From positions 153,753 to 217,752 of the forward strand of contig URVC01000001.1 in NCBI GenBank assembly GCA_900551245.1: a DNA stretch of 64,000 nt. Direction: 5' to 3'. Position numbers and translations under genes: made by a program. The DNA comes from an uncultured bacterium (GTDB lineage: Bacteria; Verrucomicrobiota; Lentisphaeria; Victivallales; Victivallaceae). The notes below the pieces were generated by a model. It saw only the letters and a program-made list of their open reading frames with translations. It was not told the DNA's origin and searched no databases. Below, piece after piece: positions 52,974-62,662 of this stretch (the stretch's first letter is position 1; every line of letters begins with the position of its first letter).

Positions 52974-55460
52974 ATGAATCACCTCGAAGTCAAAACTCTG
53001 ATCCTCGGCGCAACCTTTTACGGTTGCGGGCTGGCCCGCAACATGCCGGATGCTCTGATAATGGAATCATCAATAGCACCGGGCAGCAACCGTGTCTATG
53101 GATTCGAGCCGGGTACCGGTTGGCAAGAACCTTTAACGCATCCAGAGGCCGAAGAATTCCGCCAGGAACTTCTCCAACGCCACGCACTCACTCCGGAAGG
53201 ACGATTGCTCACCGGCGCACTGGCTCCAGTCTTCGCCGCCTGGTGTCTCCGGAGAAACCTCCCCCTGCTTCTGGGAGTAAGACTCGTTGCACGTGACGAC
53301 CATTCTGCACAGTTTCTGGACTGTTGCGGAAACCGTATCGAATGTTGCGCAGAGCAAATTATTGATGCCAGGGAAACACTTCAAGGAGAAAAGTTCCTTA
53401 CTGCCGTTCTCGTTTCTCCCGAAGTTGCGCAGGAAGGCAAATACGGTGAATTCGAACTATGTTTCTCCGGCATCGACCATATCTATTATGCAATGATGCG
53501 TCTGGAAGAAGCCTGTTCCCTGCAGGATGCACGGAAGCGTTTTTTCTCCCTGTGGCAAAAGAGACCCGAAAGCCTTAGGCAGCTGAAACTGCTGTTGACC
53601 GCATCCCGTTTCAGTCGCCGCAACTATAGAAATGCAGCTGCGGAGCTGGAAGCCGGACTTCTGAACCGCACTCGGCGTCAGTCGCAGCCATTGCACCAAC
53701 GTAAGGTTCCCGACTCCTGTGATCTCATTGTCGCCGGATTCGGTACCGCAGGCAGTGCTGCCGCAGTAGCGGCAGCTCGCCGAGGACTGCGGGTTATGGT
53801 AGTTGAGCGTAACACCTGTCCAGGAGGAACCTGGACAGGCGGATTCGTTCCCAAATGTTATTTACAAGAGCCCACTGGCATTGCAAAGGAATTTCAGGAA
53901 GCCGCCAGCCGTATAAAAGACTGCTTCGGCATCACCGAACCATTGAAAATTGTTCAGGAACGCGCGGCCGATGCATGCGGAGTTGAAATCCATTACGGGG
54001 CGCAAATATTGTCTGTCCTCCAGGAGGATCGACAGATTTGCGGCATGCAATGGCTCGATGCAGACGGGAATGTACATACCACCCGAACAACAACAATTAT
54101 CGATGGCACGGCGGAAGCCGTGGTCTGCCGTCTGGCAGGATGTGAGTTGAATCGAGGTCGAAACTCCGACCACGAGTTCAACCGTTATACCAATTCGATG
54201 GGCGTGTTCCGGGGTGGGAATTTTGGTGTGGACAATGTTGATGCAGGCAGAATCGCGCAATATGATGTGGAGAATTTTTCCCGGGTTTATCTCTCGGGCT
54301 TTCTCTGTCATCTCCGCGATGACTTTCGCAAACTGCCGGTCTGCATCGTGCCATCAGATCTGCCGGGAATTCGTGAGGGGGAACGAATTTTGCCGGAAGC
54401 CCCCTATACTCTGTCTGAATTTTTCTCCAGACATGGCAAGACTCCCGAGCCGCTTTTTCACGTTTTCTCCAATCTGGATACCCATGCCAACGATCCGGCG
54501 CTGGAACAAGAACTTTTTCAGGACTGGCTTGTGGCATCGTCCCTCTGGGAACAGAAACTTGTCATTCCGATTCCACGTCGCGTGTTGTTTCCCCGCCATA
54601 TTTCCGGATTGATCGCTGCAGGCCGCCACCTCGGTGTTGATCATGAACTCGGTTGCGCAGTCCGGATGATTCCTGCAATGGCGGCAATAGGAGAAGCTGC
54701 CGGTATGATCGCTGCACATGCTCTCCGGGCGGAAATACCGCCAGACACCCTTCCCTATTCGGCTTTTGCCGCAGAATTGCCATCCCAAGACGTCCCGGCT
54801 GCAAACCGGGCCTGGTACGGAATGCCGCTTCAGGAAATCCGGACTCAGCTGGCCAGTTCCGCCCCGGGGCTCGCCCTGTGGAATGCCCGCCAGCAGGGGC
54901 GAAGTGAGGAACTCCGGGAGTGGTTCGCGCAGGCGGCTCCCGGTTCTCTGCTGCGCAGCCACTGTGCCATGGGACTCGCTCTGCTGAATGATTCAACGGC
55001 ACTCCCGGAACTGATGAAGCTGGCAATGGACCGGGATTCCGAGGTATTGAATCCAGCCATGGCACACTCACACACTCGAAGAACTGCGGCAATCTATTTG
55101 CTCGGCCGGTTGCGGGCGGCAGAAGCTGCACCGTTACTGGAACGCATGCTGAAAGAAAAGAGTTGTGATTCAGACACGCCTTTTCTGATTGCTTCACTGC
55201 TCAAAATCAGTGACAGCAGGGAAGATACCCGCGCCTCTGCTGCTCAGCTTCTGCGCCGGCTTGCAGAGGATCCGGCCTGGATGCTGACGGAACCTCTCAA
55301 CGGCCAAAAAGGCAAAAGCCACCGAGTCGATGGACTGTTTCGACTCCACATCGCCCGGATGCTGGACCGCTGGGGCATACCGCATCAAATCGCGGCAACA
55401 GCGACCCGATTGCCGTTGGACGCCCATGAAACATGGTTATGGCAACACTATAAAATTTAA
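52974..55460 (+). CDS. FAD-dependent oxidoreductase with extra N-terminal domain and HEAT-like tail
   Basis: 828 residues from the ATG at 52974; the ribosome site is weak and an upstream in-frame start at 52902 exists inside the pseudopilin gene. The first 240 residues hold a degenerate dinucleotide-binding fold (LILGATFYGCGLARN). The real FAD motif starts near 245: CDLIVAGFGTAGSAAAVAAA, then VERNTCPGGTWTGGFVP, TIIDGTAEAVVCRLAGCEL and HISGLIAAGRHLGVDHELG, as in the PF12831 family. The last 160 residues are helical pairs (ALLNDSTALPELMKLAMDRD; AAIYLLGRLRAAEAAPLLE) resembling HEAT repeats. No signal peptide. Substrate unknown; the operon context implies a carbohydrate. Confidence 0.8.
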   Translation: MNHLEVKTLILGATFYGCGLARNMPDALIMESSIAPGSNRVYGFEPGTGWQEPLTHPEAEEFRQELLQRHALTPEGRLLTGALAPVFAAWCLRRNLPLLLGVRLVARDDHSAQFLDCCGNRIECCAEQIIDARETLQGEKFLTAVLVSPEVAQEGKYGEFELCFSGIDHIYYAMMRLEEACSLQDARKRFFSLWQKRPESLRQLKLLLTASRFSRRNYRNAAAELEAGLLNRTRRQSQPLHQRKVPDSCDLIVAGFGTAGSAAAVAAARRGLRVMVVERNTCPGGTWTGGFVPKCYLQEPTGIAKEFQEAASRIKDCFGITEPLKIVQERAADACGVEIHYGAQILSVLQEDRQICGMQWLDADGNVHTTRTTTIIDGTAEAVVCRLAGCELNRGRNSDHEFNRYTNSMGVFRGGNFGVDNVDAGRIAQYDVENFSRVYLSGFLCHLRDDFRKLPVCIVPSDLPGIREGERILPEAPYTLSEFFSRHGKTPEPLFHVFSNLDTHANDPALEQELFQDWLVASSLWEQKLVIPIPRRVLFPRHISGLIAAGRHLGVDHELGCAVRMIPAMAAIGEAAGMIAAHALRAEIPPDTLPYSAFAAELPSQDVPAANRAWYGMPLQEIRTQLASSAPGLALWNARQQGRSEELREWFAQAAPGSLLRSHCAMGLALLNDSTALPELMKLAMDRDSEVLNPAMAHSHTRRTAAIYLLGRLRAAEAAPLLERMLKEKSCDSDTPFLIASLLKISDSREDTRASAAQLLRRLAEDPAWMLTEPLNGQKGKSHRVDGLFRLHIARMLDRWGIPHQIAATATRLPLDAHETWLWQHYKI

Positions 55461-55489
55461 CCTCTTATATCTCCGGAGGAAAAAACATC

Positions 55490-57307
55490 ATGTTGAAATC
55501 CATATTGTATTCTCTGCTGCCGCTGTTCTGCTGTGGAGCCGCCACGCTGCATGTGAACAACGCCGCACGACCCGGCGGCAACGGTTCTTTTGAACGGCCG
55601 TTTCAAACCATCCAACAGGCTGCCGATCAGGTTTCACCGGGAGACACCGTCATCATCGCGCCGGGCGTCTATTTCGAGACGGTCCGGCTTCGCCGCTTCG
55701 GGCGAGAAAATGCTCCGATTACCTTCCGTGCAGATAAAATCCACAAAAACCGGGTCATCATCAGTGGCGCAGAGCCGGAAATCCGCCGCGGCAGCCGGAA
55801 ATGGAAACGATATGATCGCGCGACCAAGACCTATGTTCTCGACTTGAATTATCCTCCCGCGCGAATCCTCTACAGCGGGACAGACCTGTTCGGTTATCGC
55901 TCGTTGGAAGCGCTCATGAAATTTGAAGCGCGACCGGGAATTCCAGGTCCGAAGCATGGGTTCTTCCAGTGTGACGGAAAACTCTTCGTCCGCCTGCGCG
56001 CCGACGGAAAATATGGCTCAGCTGATCCCAACCGGCACACCATGGCCGTTTCGCCCGCGACTGCACCCTATGGGGATGAAGAGCGCCCCAATTCCCGCGC
56101 CTGCAATTTTGCCCTGCTCGGCCGGCCCGGTGAAAATCTTTACGTGGTGATCGACGGGCTGACATTCGAAACGCCGGGACGCACGGCGATCTATGTCTCC
56201 GGCAACCGGGTCACGGTCCGCAACTCGCTCTTTCTCGGCTGTCAGGCGGGCGGTGTGATCGGCAGAGTGGTAAATGCAACCGCGCCGGATTTGACAAAAG
56301 CCAGTAATGAAATTACGGTCGAGTTCTGCGAATGGCACTCCTTCCCGCTTTTCGATGACGTGAAAGAACTGATCCAAGAGGTAAAAACAGGGAAAGTGAC
56401 AGTTCCACCCAAGGATCGACTGTTTCACTGGTGGGTGCACAAGAGCCGCGCCAACGGCGTCGCCAACTCCTACGAGACCGGTATTGTACGTCAGGTCGGA
56501 CGGAATTGGACAATTCGCAACTGCTATATTCACGACAGTTTCGACGGAGTAGCCAACCTGAATTATGGGGAAAACACCATCTTTGAAAACAATCTCTTCG
56601 AACGTTGCGTCGACAACGCCATCGAAACCGAAAATCACGCCAGAAACTGCCATATCCGCAGAAACCGCTTCGTCGACGTCTACCAGAGCATTTCGGTGCA
56701 GCCACTCGACGGACCGCCGTGGCCGGGACCGGTCTATGTCTACCAGAACCTCTTTTCGCGTACACGGGAAAATCTCATCTGGGGAGGAGGTGGTGGAGCT
56801 TTCAAAATCGGAATCCAGTCCCGTCAATGGAATTTTCCCAAACTCAGGGAAAAAATGAAAGCGATCGATCCGGCACATATTTCGCTGCCCGGTCTGCTGG
56901 TTTTCAACAACACGATCATCGACCCCGGCACTCGACTGGTGGTGGAGCTGGGAGGCGCCACGCAGAAGCTGGACAACATCGCCTTCTACAACAATCTGGC
57001 GCTCGCGGCCAACATACGGCATCCCCGCGCGCTCGACGGAGACGGCGGCGCCTCTCACTACAGCTTCGTCAACAACCGTTTCTGCTGGAAAGCTTCCCGG
57101 ACCTCGGACATCCCGGCACTGCGCGACCAGCTGCGGCCAGCACAGGAAAAACTGCTGCTCGACGGACCGGAAAACGATTTTCTGCCGGTAAAGTTTGAAC
57201 CGGCCGTCCCGGTTCCGGGGGCACCGGAACAGTTCCGTTACATCGGAGCTCTGCAATCCCCGGAACAGCGGATCGCCGACCGGGTCGGCGTTCAGGAAGA
57301 GCGGTGA
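55490..57307 (+). CDS. Secreted right-handed parallel beta-helix protein
   Basis: 605 residues, CGGAGGAAAA upstream. Signal peptide MLKSILYSLLPLFCCGAATL, then a DUF1565/pectate-lyase-like start: VNNAARPGGNGSFERPFQTI, VSPGDTVIIAPGVYFETV. Middle segments repeat the beta-helix rung pattern, for example RVTVRNSLFLGCQAG, NWTIRNCYIHDSFDGVANLN and NTIFENNLFERCVDNAIETE. Such folds occur in polysaccharide lyases and epimerases, but no catalytic site could be assigned. It ends the operon begun by the GntR-SBP regulator and is its only exported, non-pilin product. Confidence 0.82.
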   Translation: MLKSILYSLLPLFCCGAATLHVNNAARPGGNGSFERPFQTIQQAADQVSPGDTVIIAPGVYFETVRLRRFGRENAPITFRADKIHKNRVIISGAEPEIRRGSRKWKRYDRATKTYVLDLNYPPARILYSGTDLFGYRSLEALMKFEARPGIPGPKHGFFQCDGKLFVRLRADGKYGSADPNRHTMAVSPATAPYGDEERPNSRACNFALLGRPGENLYVVIDGLTFETPGRTAIYVSGNRVTVRNSLFLGCQAGGVIGRVVNATAPDLTKASNEITVEFCEWHSFPLFDDVKELIQEVKTGKVTVPPKDRLFHWWVHKSRANGVANSYETGIVRQVGRNWTIRNCYIHDSFDGVANLNYGENTIFENNLFERCVDNAIETENHARNCHIRRNRFVDVYQSISVQPLDGPPWPGPVYVYQNLFSRTRENLIWGGGGGAFKIGIQSRQWNFPKLREKMKAIDPAHISLPGLLVFNNTIIDPGTRLVVELGGATQKLDNIAFYNNLALAANIRHPRALDGDGGASHYSFVNNRFCWKASRTSDIPALRDQLRPAQEKLLLDGPENDFLPVKFEPAVPVPGAPEQFRYIGALQSPEQRIADRVGVQEER

Positions 57308-57327
57308 ACTTCCGGGCAATCGAGTCA

Positions 57328-57353
57328 GCGGGACGCTCCGGAAAACGTCCCGC
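57328..57353. terminator. Hairpin between convergent genes
   Basis: GCGGGACG pairs perfectly with CGTCCCGC around a 10-base loop, between the beta-helix gene and the convergent glycerophosphodiesterase gene. No T-run follows on either side, so bidirectional termination is plausible but not certain. Confidence 0.5.
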
Positions 57354-57359
57354 CGTCAG

Positions 57360-58067
57360 TTACGCTCGTTCACGCCACAGGCGGCGGAGCGCCACCGCGT
57401 GATTGCAGGTCATGGCGTCGACGCCGAGCGCGGCCATCGCAAGACCGAGTTCATCCGAAGCGACGCCCCACGCAACCACCCGGAACTTCTCCGCGTGCAG
57501 CGCCGCGACAAACGCCGCATCCGCCTCCGTGGTCGCCTTGAAGCTGATTCCGGTGCAGTGCAGTTTGCGCAGATGCTCCATCACCTGTTCCACCGCAGGA
57601 AACACGCCGAAGCGCTCCTTCAGGTCGATCAGCAGCAGCCGCGGCAGGTCGGGAAAGAGCTCCGCCGCACTTTGGATGGTACTTTCCTCAAACGAGCTCA
57701 GTGCCAGAGAACGGCGGTCGCCGCCCCACTGCTCCAGCACCGTTTTCAGCGGCCGGGCAAGCGGCTGAACTCCCTTTAATTCGATCTGCAAGTGTTTGCC
57801 GGGCCGGAGCACGGCAAGTGCCTCCGAAAGCCGCGGTACCGGGTAGATTTTCCGTAATTCCGCAAGCGATGCCTCTGCGACGGCAAGTTTCGCCCCGGCC
57901 ACCCGTTCGAGGGTTTCATCGTGGACACAGACAACTTCCCCGTCGGCGGAAAGGCGGATATCCAGTTCAATGCCGTCCGAATCGCGTTCCATGGCGAGCG
58001 AAAAGGCGTTCAAGGTGTTTTCCGGGGCGTCATCCGACTCCCCGCGATGCGAAAGGAACAGTGTCAT
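57360..58067 (-). CDS. Glycerophosphodiester phosphodiesterase
   Basis: 235 residues from the ATG at 58065-58067 (AGGAAG upstream). The GDPD signature is complete: LFLSHRGESDDAPENTLNAF at the N-terminus with the catalytic His and metal Glu, SDGIELDIRLSADGEVVCVH with the metal-binding E-x-D and the second catalytic His in VHDETLERV. The C-terminus VDAMTCNHAVALRRL is typical. It hydrolyses glycerophosphodiesters to glycerol-3-phosphate and an alcohol. No signal peptide. It lies downstream of the pseudopilin at 58142 on the same strand, 74 bases apart. Confidence 0.9.
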   Translation of the reverse strand: MTLFLSHRGESDDAPENTLNAFSLAMERDSDGIELDIRLSADGEVVCVHDETLERVAGAKLAVAEASLAELRKIYPVPRLSEALAVLRPGKHLQIELKGVQPLARPLKTVLEQWGGDRRSLALSSFEESTIQSAAELFPDLPRLLLIDLKERFGVFPAVEQVMEHLRKLHCTGISFKATTEADAAFVAALHAEKFRVVAWGVASDELGLAMAALGVDAMTCNHAVALRRLWRERA

Positions 58068-58141
58068 GATACAAACTTCCTGTCTCAATTTGAATTTTAC
58101 GTCATCCTTTACGATACATGCCTTCTACCCTGAATGCAAAC

Positions 58142-58996
58142 TCAAAATCCATACCGGGTAAAGGGGTAGTCATCCGCATTCTTGCGAAACGGCGAGAAGG
58201 CGCGCACGGTGAGCGGATTGGCGACCTTGCGCGCCTTGACGCTGCCATCCAGCTGGGTGGTGTTCACCGCACTGCTGTGCCGCGCCGCCGGATTGCCGTT
58301 GGTATTCGACGTGTAATTGGTCTGAAAACGACAGCTTCCGTATTCATAGTTGTCGTCAAAATCCATCGAACTGGAACGACTGGCAAATGTATCCGCAAGA
58401 ACAATCTTTGCCCCCGGATTTCTCAACTGGTTGAATTTCACCGTGCAATCGCTCTTGTCGCTCGCGTCGGGGCGCAAAAACCAGTTCATGCCGTAAAACG
58501 AATATTTCTTCCACCATGAGGAGGAACGGGTCTCGTCATTGCTCACCGATGCGAGCGACACCTGACCAGTCAGATCCACCGGATAGGCGGTGGCGGGACA
58601 GCGGAACAGTTTGACACTGGCGTACTTGCCTTGCAGATGGTGCAGTCCGCTCTGATAGGGATTGGCCGGGTCGGCCGAATTCGGCCCCATCAACAGCGAT
58701 GTCCAGCGCGGTTTATCCGGATAGGTGACAGCGATCGGCAGCACCAGATAGTCATTGTAGTCGTTGCCGTACTGGAGAATGCCCAGCCCTAACTGTTTCA
58801 TATTGTTGATGCAGGCGGCCGCCTGTCCGCGCGCCCGCGCCTGATTCAGCGCCGGCAGCAGCATTGCCGCCAGAGTTGCGATAATGGCAATCACGATGAG
58901 GAGTTCTATCAGAGTGAAAATTCTTCTATGTCCCTTCTGATTTTCAACATGATTCATTCGAATTTTCACCAAAACATCTTGTACGCATTCTCTCAT
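58142..58996 (-). CDS. Pseudopilin with H-X9-DG motif (module 5)
   Basis: 284 residues. Two ATGs lie close together; the second (58994-58996) is chosen because GGAGG is spaced 6 bases from it but touches the first. A third in-frame ATG at 58957 is also possible. The helix FTLIELLIVIAIIATLAAML has Glu5 and Ile before the cleavage site. FRCPATAYPVD and H-SSAVNTTQL-DG are the family landmarks. It is downstream of the secreted clan-A hydrolase (59221-62583), so the order is reversed compared with the other modules, with a 224-base gap containing no recognised gene. Confidence 0.9.
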   Translation of the reverse strand: MRECVQDVLVKIRMNHVENQKGHRRIFTLIELLIVIAIIATLAAMLLPALNQARARGQAAACINNMKQLGLGILQYGNDYNDYLVLPIAVTYPDKPRWTSLLMGPNSADPANPYQSGLHHLQGKYASVKLFRCPATAYPVDLTGQVSLASVSNDETRSSSWWKKYSFYGMNWFLRPDASDKSDCTVKFNQLRNPGAKIVLADTFASRSSSMDFDDNYEYGSCRFQTNYTSNTNGNPAARHSSAVNTTQLDGSVKARKVANPLTVRAFSPFRKNADDYPFTRYGF

Positions 58997-59220
58997 ATTC
59001 ATCCTCCGATTCTTAAATTCATTATTCGAGTCAAATTTAAGAGACCCGTTTTTTTCGATAATTCGTTTTCATATACGCCGACCTGATTCTGACGCATCCC
59101 CACAAATTTTCCCATAAAAAGTCTCAGAGATTTCCTCCTTTCCCGCATGCAGGATTTGTTGATCCATCTGTTTTTATCAAACGGAAATAGTGCAGCTCAA
59201 GCATACAGAAGTGCCAATCT

Positions 59221-62200
59221 TTATTTTTTAACCAGCTCATAGGCAAAAACCACGCCATCCGAAGTGAAAATCCGTGCAGGGAAGCTGAGAGAGCCGGATG
59301 CGCTTCTGCTGAACGGTACTTCCGCCACTCTTTCCCCTGCTGTGTCGACGGCATACAGCGCATAGGCGTTTCCCGGTGCAGTGTTCAATTTGATCCGAGC
59401 TTCTCCACGGGCGGCGAGCAACGGTGTCTTTCCCCACCGCTCCAGCCGAGTCATCCGGCTGTTGCCGAACTGGATTCCCGAACCATGCGAATCGGTCAGG
59501 TGAAGCAACAGGATGCGCGAAGAATCGGTCAGCGTCCGACAATCGACCGACATAACTGCGAAAACACCGTGTCCGATCCGGTTGTCGACTCGGAGAAATA
59601 CACCATCTCCCTTTTCGCCGGGCGGCAGAATCCACACCTCACAACTCGGAGTTCGGACATGAAATGTTTTTTTATCGCTGTCCAACACGATTTGACCGTT
59701 CGAAGCGTGAAAAACTCTTTTCTTCCCATCATGCCATTCCGGTTTGAGCATGCCGGAGGCTGTCATGCGGTCAAGCAACTTCCGGTCGTCGGCCCGGAAA
59801 ACGGGAAATGTTCCAGGAGTTTTTCCGGGAAACCCCTTCCCCAGGTTGAGCAGCCCTGCGAGTCCTTCGGGGAGCAAAATGGACGCGGCATCCGGACGGA
59901 TCAACGTCCCGATTTTTGCGATCAATCCGAGCCGGAGCAACTCGTCAGGATATTTGTCGCTGAAGCTCAGTTCATTGCCATCCTTCAGCAGTGCCGCGAA
60001 AACGACCGGAGCAGGTTTCAGCTCCCTGTCGAGAAAAAGGCGCAGACCAATCCGTTGCGAAAGCGATTTGACCACATCCACAGAAGTGTCAAAGTAGCCA
60101 TCCGCCACATCGTCCCGCATCACCTTCTCGCGCCGGTGTGCATAAGCAAACTGAAAAAGACCATTCCAGTCCTGCAGGGCGGCATACGCTCCAGTCAGCA
60201 CCGCGCCCTCTGCGCGAAAGCTGTTCGGAGCGGCAAAATCGAATTCGGTGATCATCATCGGCTTGTCAAGCAACCGTGAAGGGAAAAGTTGTGCCGGCAT
60301 GCGCGCTTCACGGTTCAGAGCGGAAGTATTGACAGCCTCGGATGGAAGTCGCCAGCGAGTTTCGGGAAACGCCGGATGTGACCAGTAGAAGTGGTTCTCC
60401 ACAAAGTCATACCGATTGCGCATGGAGGCAAGCAGTACCTGGGTCGCCATATTCTGATCGGAGAGCGGAACCTGAACACCGAGTTTGCGAACAAACTGAA
60501 GCATTTCATCATATCCCCGGCGGTAGGTCTCGACGAGAAACTGCGAAAACAATACATCACCGGCCTGTGCACGTCCTCCAGTTACTCCCCGATCCCGCTT
60601 CCATTGATCGAAACGGTTCAGATAGAGTCGGGTGCTTTCGGGTGTGGAATCCCAGCAGGAGATGAGGTTATCCTCATTGACCAACGACAGCGAGAGCAAT
60701 GCCGGTTCATCCTTAAGCGCCAGACCGGTATGGGGATTTACATGCGTAAGCCAGTTACGGGCGAATGATTTCCAGTTTTCCATTGCTGAGTCGAGCACGA
60801 AGATCAGCGGCTTGAAGGTCTTGTTCGAGAAGCGTTTCTGTGGAAATTCCGGAATCTCGCCCCGTTCCGTTGTGCGCGACACATAGAGGTCAGTGGTGAA
60901 GTAAATACCGCGTCTTTTGAAACAGGCAAGCAGATAATCCAACTGTTCGGCATTCTTCTGGTCAAGTTCGGTCGAACTGCCATTGCGATGCAACACAAGG
61001 TCGTTATCGTGATGGTGAATGCGCACTGCGTTATAGCCTTGTGCGGCGAAGCGGTCTGCGAGGCGTTCCGCCCACTCGCGATTAAGATACTGAGCGGTTT
61101 TGCAGAGGTTGGCACCGTAAAAGCGCACCGGGACCTCCGGACGGTCACGGAACACGAACCGATCCCCTTGCACTGTTAGAGGACCGTATTTTCCAGCCGG
61201 CGCATCAAGACGGCTGGAAAAATCGAGAACAGAACCTTTTCGAAAGTCCTTGCTGTAACGGACTGGTTGCCACTCTCTCCCCGCCGCGATGATAATGGGC
61301 ACATGCGAAACCTCTGGAATCCGGTCAGAGCAGAGCGATGCTGCAACAATTCCCCAGACCGATTTTCCGGAGGCACGGAACGAAATGTGTCTGACCGGTT
61401 TTTCTTCGACTCGGTGAGCAGATCGATATAGGCCGATACAGGCTCTTTTATGTTCTGCAGCCCAGACGACGGAACTGTTCCGATACGATTTCGGTTCCCA
61501 CCAGTTCCCGACGTCGACGTTTCCGACGATCGGAATTTCAGTATAAGTACCATCAATATAAGTCAGTATCACAGTACCGACCGTGTGACCGGCATCCGGC
61601 CAGGCGAGCGCGTGCAGCAGATAGAGCCAGCGACCGTGTACCGGTTCCGGCTGTTCTGCAGAAGCAGCGGCGGGGAAGAGAGAACCGGGGCGGGCAGAGA
61701 GAACAATGCAGCTTCTGTTACAATTCTCCGCCGGATTGATGATACGAAAATTGACACCGTTCCAACATTGCATTCCGGTTGGCATCATGTGCAGGTCGTT
61801 CTCCGGTCCCTGGTCAGTCCAACCGCCCCTGCCGTCTCCTTCCGTTTCGTCGGAAAAACCCATATTGACGGCGCGAGAGAGATCAAGCGGTGCACTGTGG
61901 TAAGGAGCCGTTTCGATTTCGATTTTGATCACGGACTTTGTCATTTTTCCCCGGGCAGGAAAGAAGAGGAGCCGCAACGTGTAATTGTCGTGTCCAAACG
62001 CACGGTCATCCTGAAGAAGCAGGCCGAAGTTGCCGCGAAGTATAATCCGGCAATTTGTCAGCGGCAAAATCACCTCCGATACCTGCTTGTTGAAGATCGT
62101 GTGTGTGTTTTCCTGACGGTATTCCTCGGGAAGAACAATCTCCCTGCCGTCAGCCAGCAGCCTCCTGCCGCAGAATGTTCCGACCGGCAGTCGGGTGGCG

Positions 62201-62583
62201 AGTCCGACCTGCGCAAGTTTCGCCGGAGAACAGAACCTGATTTTTGCCTGGTAATTCCAGATACCGGAAGAATTCCGGCCCACAGATTCCTCAAAGCTGT
62301 TCTCCGGCAGCCCAGGAAGAACAAAACTGCCCGACATCTGGAAATTCGCCGCCTCTCCGGAACGGTTGACGATACGAAACCGACTGTCTTCCTGTGAAAC
62401 AGCTTTCCAGCTTACCGCCTCATAACAGGTTGCGGCCAGCGTCAGCTCTCCAAGCTTCAGGGAACCTTTTGATGAGATTGAAACAGCTTCACAGGCGAAG
62501 GCGACAATGCAGACCGACCACAAACAGACGAAGGATAATAGGATTTTTATCATCACCGTCCCATAAATCTTTGAAATTGTCAT
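59221..62583 (-). CDS. Large secreted clan-A glycoside hydrolase (paralogue of 3761)
   Basis: 1120 residues from the ATG at 62581-62583 (AGGG upstream); a second start ten codons later is equally compatible with the signal peptide (IKILLSFVCLWSVCIVAFAC). N-terminal 480 residues are beta-sandwich domains. The barrel starts near 500: VRFYGANLCKTAQYLNREWA, FAAQGYNAVRIHHHD, the probable acid/base Glu in LSLVNEDNL near 638 and the nucleophile in MMITEFDFAAPNSF near 779. These motifs and the order (including APNSFR after the nucleophile) match the enzyme at 3761. Exported; substrate unknown. It is upstream of a pseudopilin on the same strand. Confidence 0.75.
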   Translation of the reverse strand: MTISKIYGTVMIKILLSFVCLWSVCIVAFACEAVSISSKGSLKLGELTLAATCYEAVSWKAVSQEDSRFRIVNRSGEAANFQMSGSFVLPGLPENSFEESVGRNSSGIWNYQAKIRFCSPAKLAQVGLATRLPVGTFCGRRLLADGREIVLPEEYRQENTHTIFNKQVSEVILPLTNCRIILRGNFGLLLQDDRAFGHDNYTLRLLFFPARGKMTKSVIKIEIETAPYHSAPLDLSRAVNMGFSDETEGDGRGGWTDQGPENDLHMMPTGMQCWNGVNFRIINPAENCNRSCIVLSARPGSLFPAAASAEQPEPVHGRWLYLLHALAWPDAGHTVGTVILTYIDGTYTEIPIVGNVDVGNWWEPKSYRNSSVVWAAEHKRACIGLYRSAHRVEEKPVRHISFRASGKSVWGIVAASLCSDRIPEVSHVPIIIAAGREWQPVRYSKDFRKGSVLDFSSRLDAPAGKYGPLTVQGDRFVFRDRPEVPVRFYGANLCKTAQYLNREWAERLADRFAAQGYNAVRIHHHDNDLVLHRNGSSTELDQKNAEQLDYLLACFKRRGIYFTTDLYVSRTTERGEIPEFPQKRFSNKTFKPLIFVLDSAMENWKSFARNWLTHVNPHTGLALKDEPALLSLSLVNEDNLISCWDSTPESTRLYLNRFDQWKRDRGVTGGRAQAGDVLFSQFLVETYRRGYDEMLQFVRKLGVQVPLSDQNMATQVLLASMRNRYDFVENHFYWSHPAFPETRWRLPSEAVNTSALNREARMPAQLFPSRLLDKPMMITEFDFAAPNSFRAEGAVLTGAYAALQDWNGLFQFAYAHRREKVMRDDVADGYFDTSVDVVKSLSQRIGLRLFLDRELKPAPVVFAALLKDGNELSFSDKYPDELLRLGLIAKIGTLIRPDAASILLPEGLAGLLNLGKGFPGKTPGTFPVFRADDRKLLDRMTASGMLKPEWHDGKKRVFHASNGQIVLDSDKKTFHVRTPSCEVWILPPGEKGDGVFLRVDNRIGHGVFAVMSVDCRTLTDSSRILLLHLTDSHGSGIQFGNSRMTRLERWGKTPLLAARGEARIKLNTAPGNAYALYAVDTAGERVAEVPFSRSASGSLSFPARIFTSDGVVFAYELVKK

Positions 62584-62662
62584 TTTTTTTACCCTTTTTA
62601 AGCTTGCGTTGCCTGTTTGCTGAAATTGCCCATTTCTGTTTTTTCCTTTTTGTTGAGCTGGG

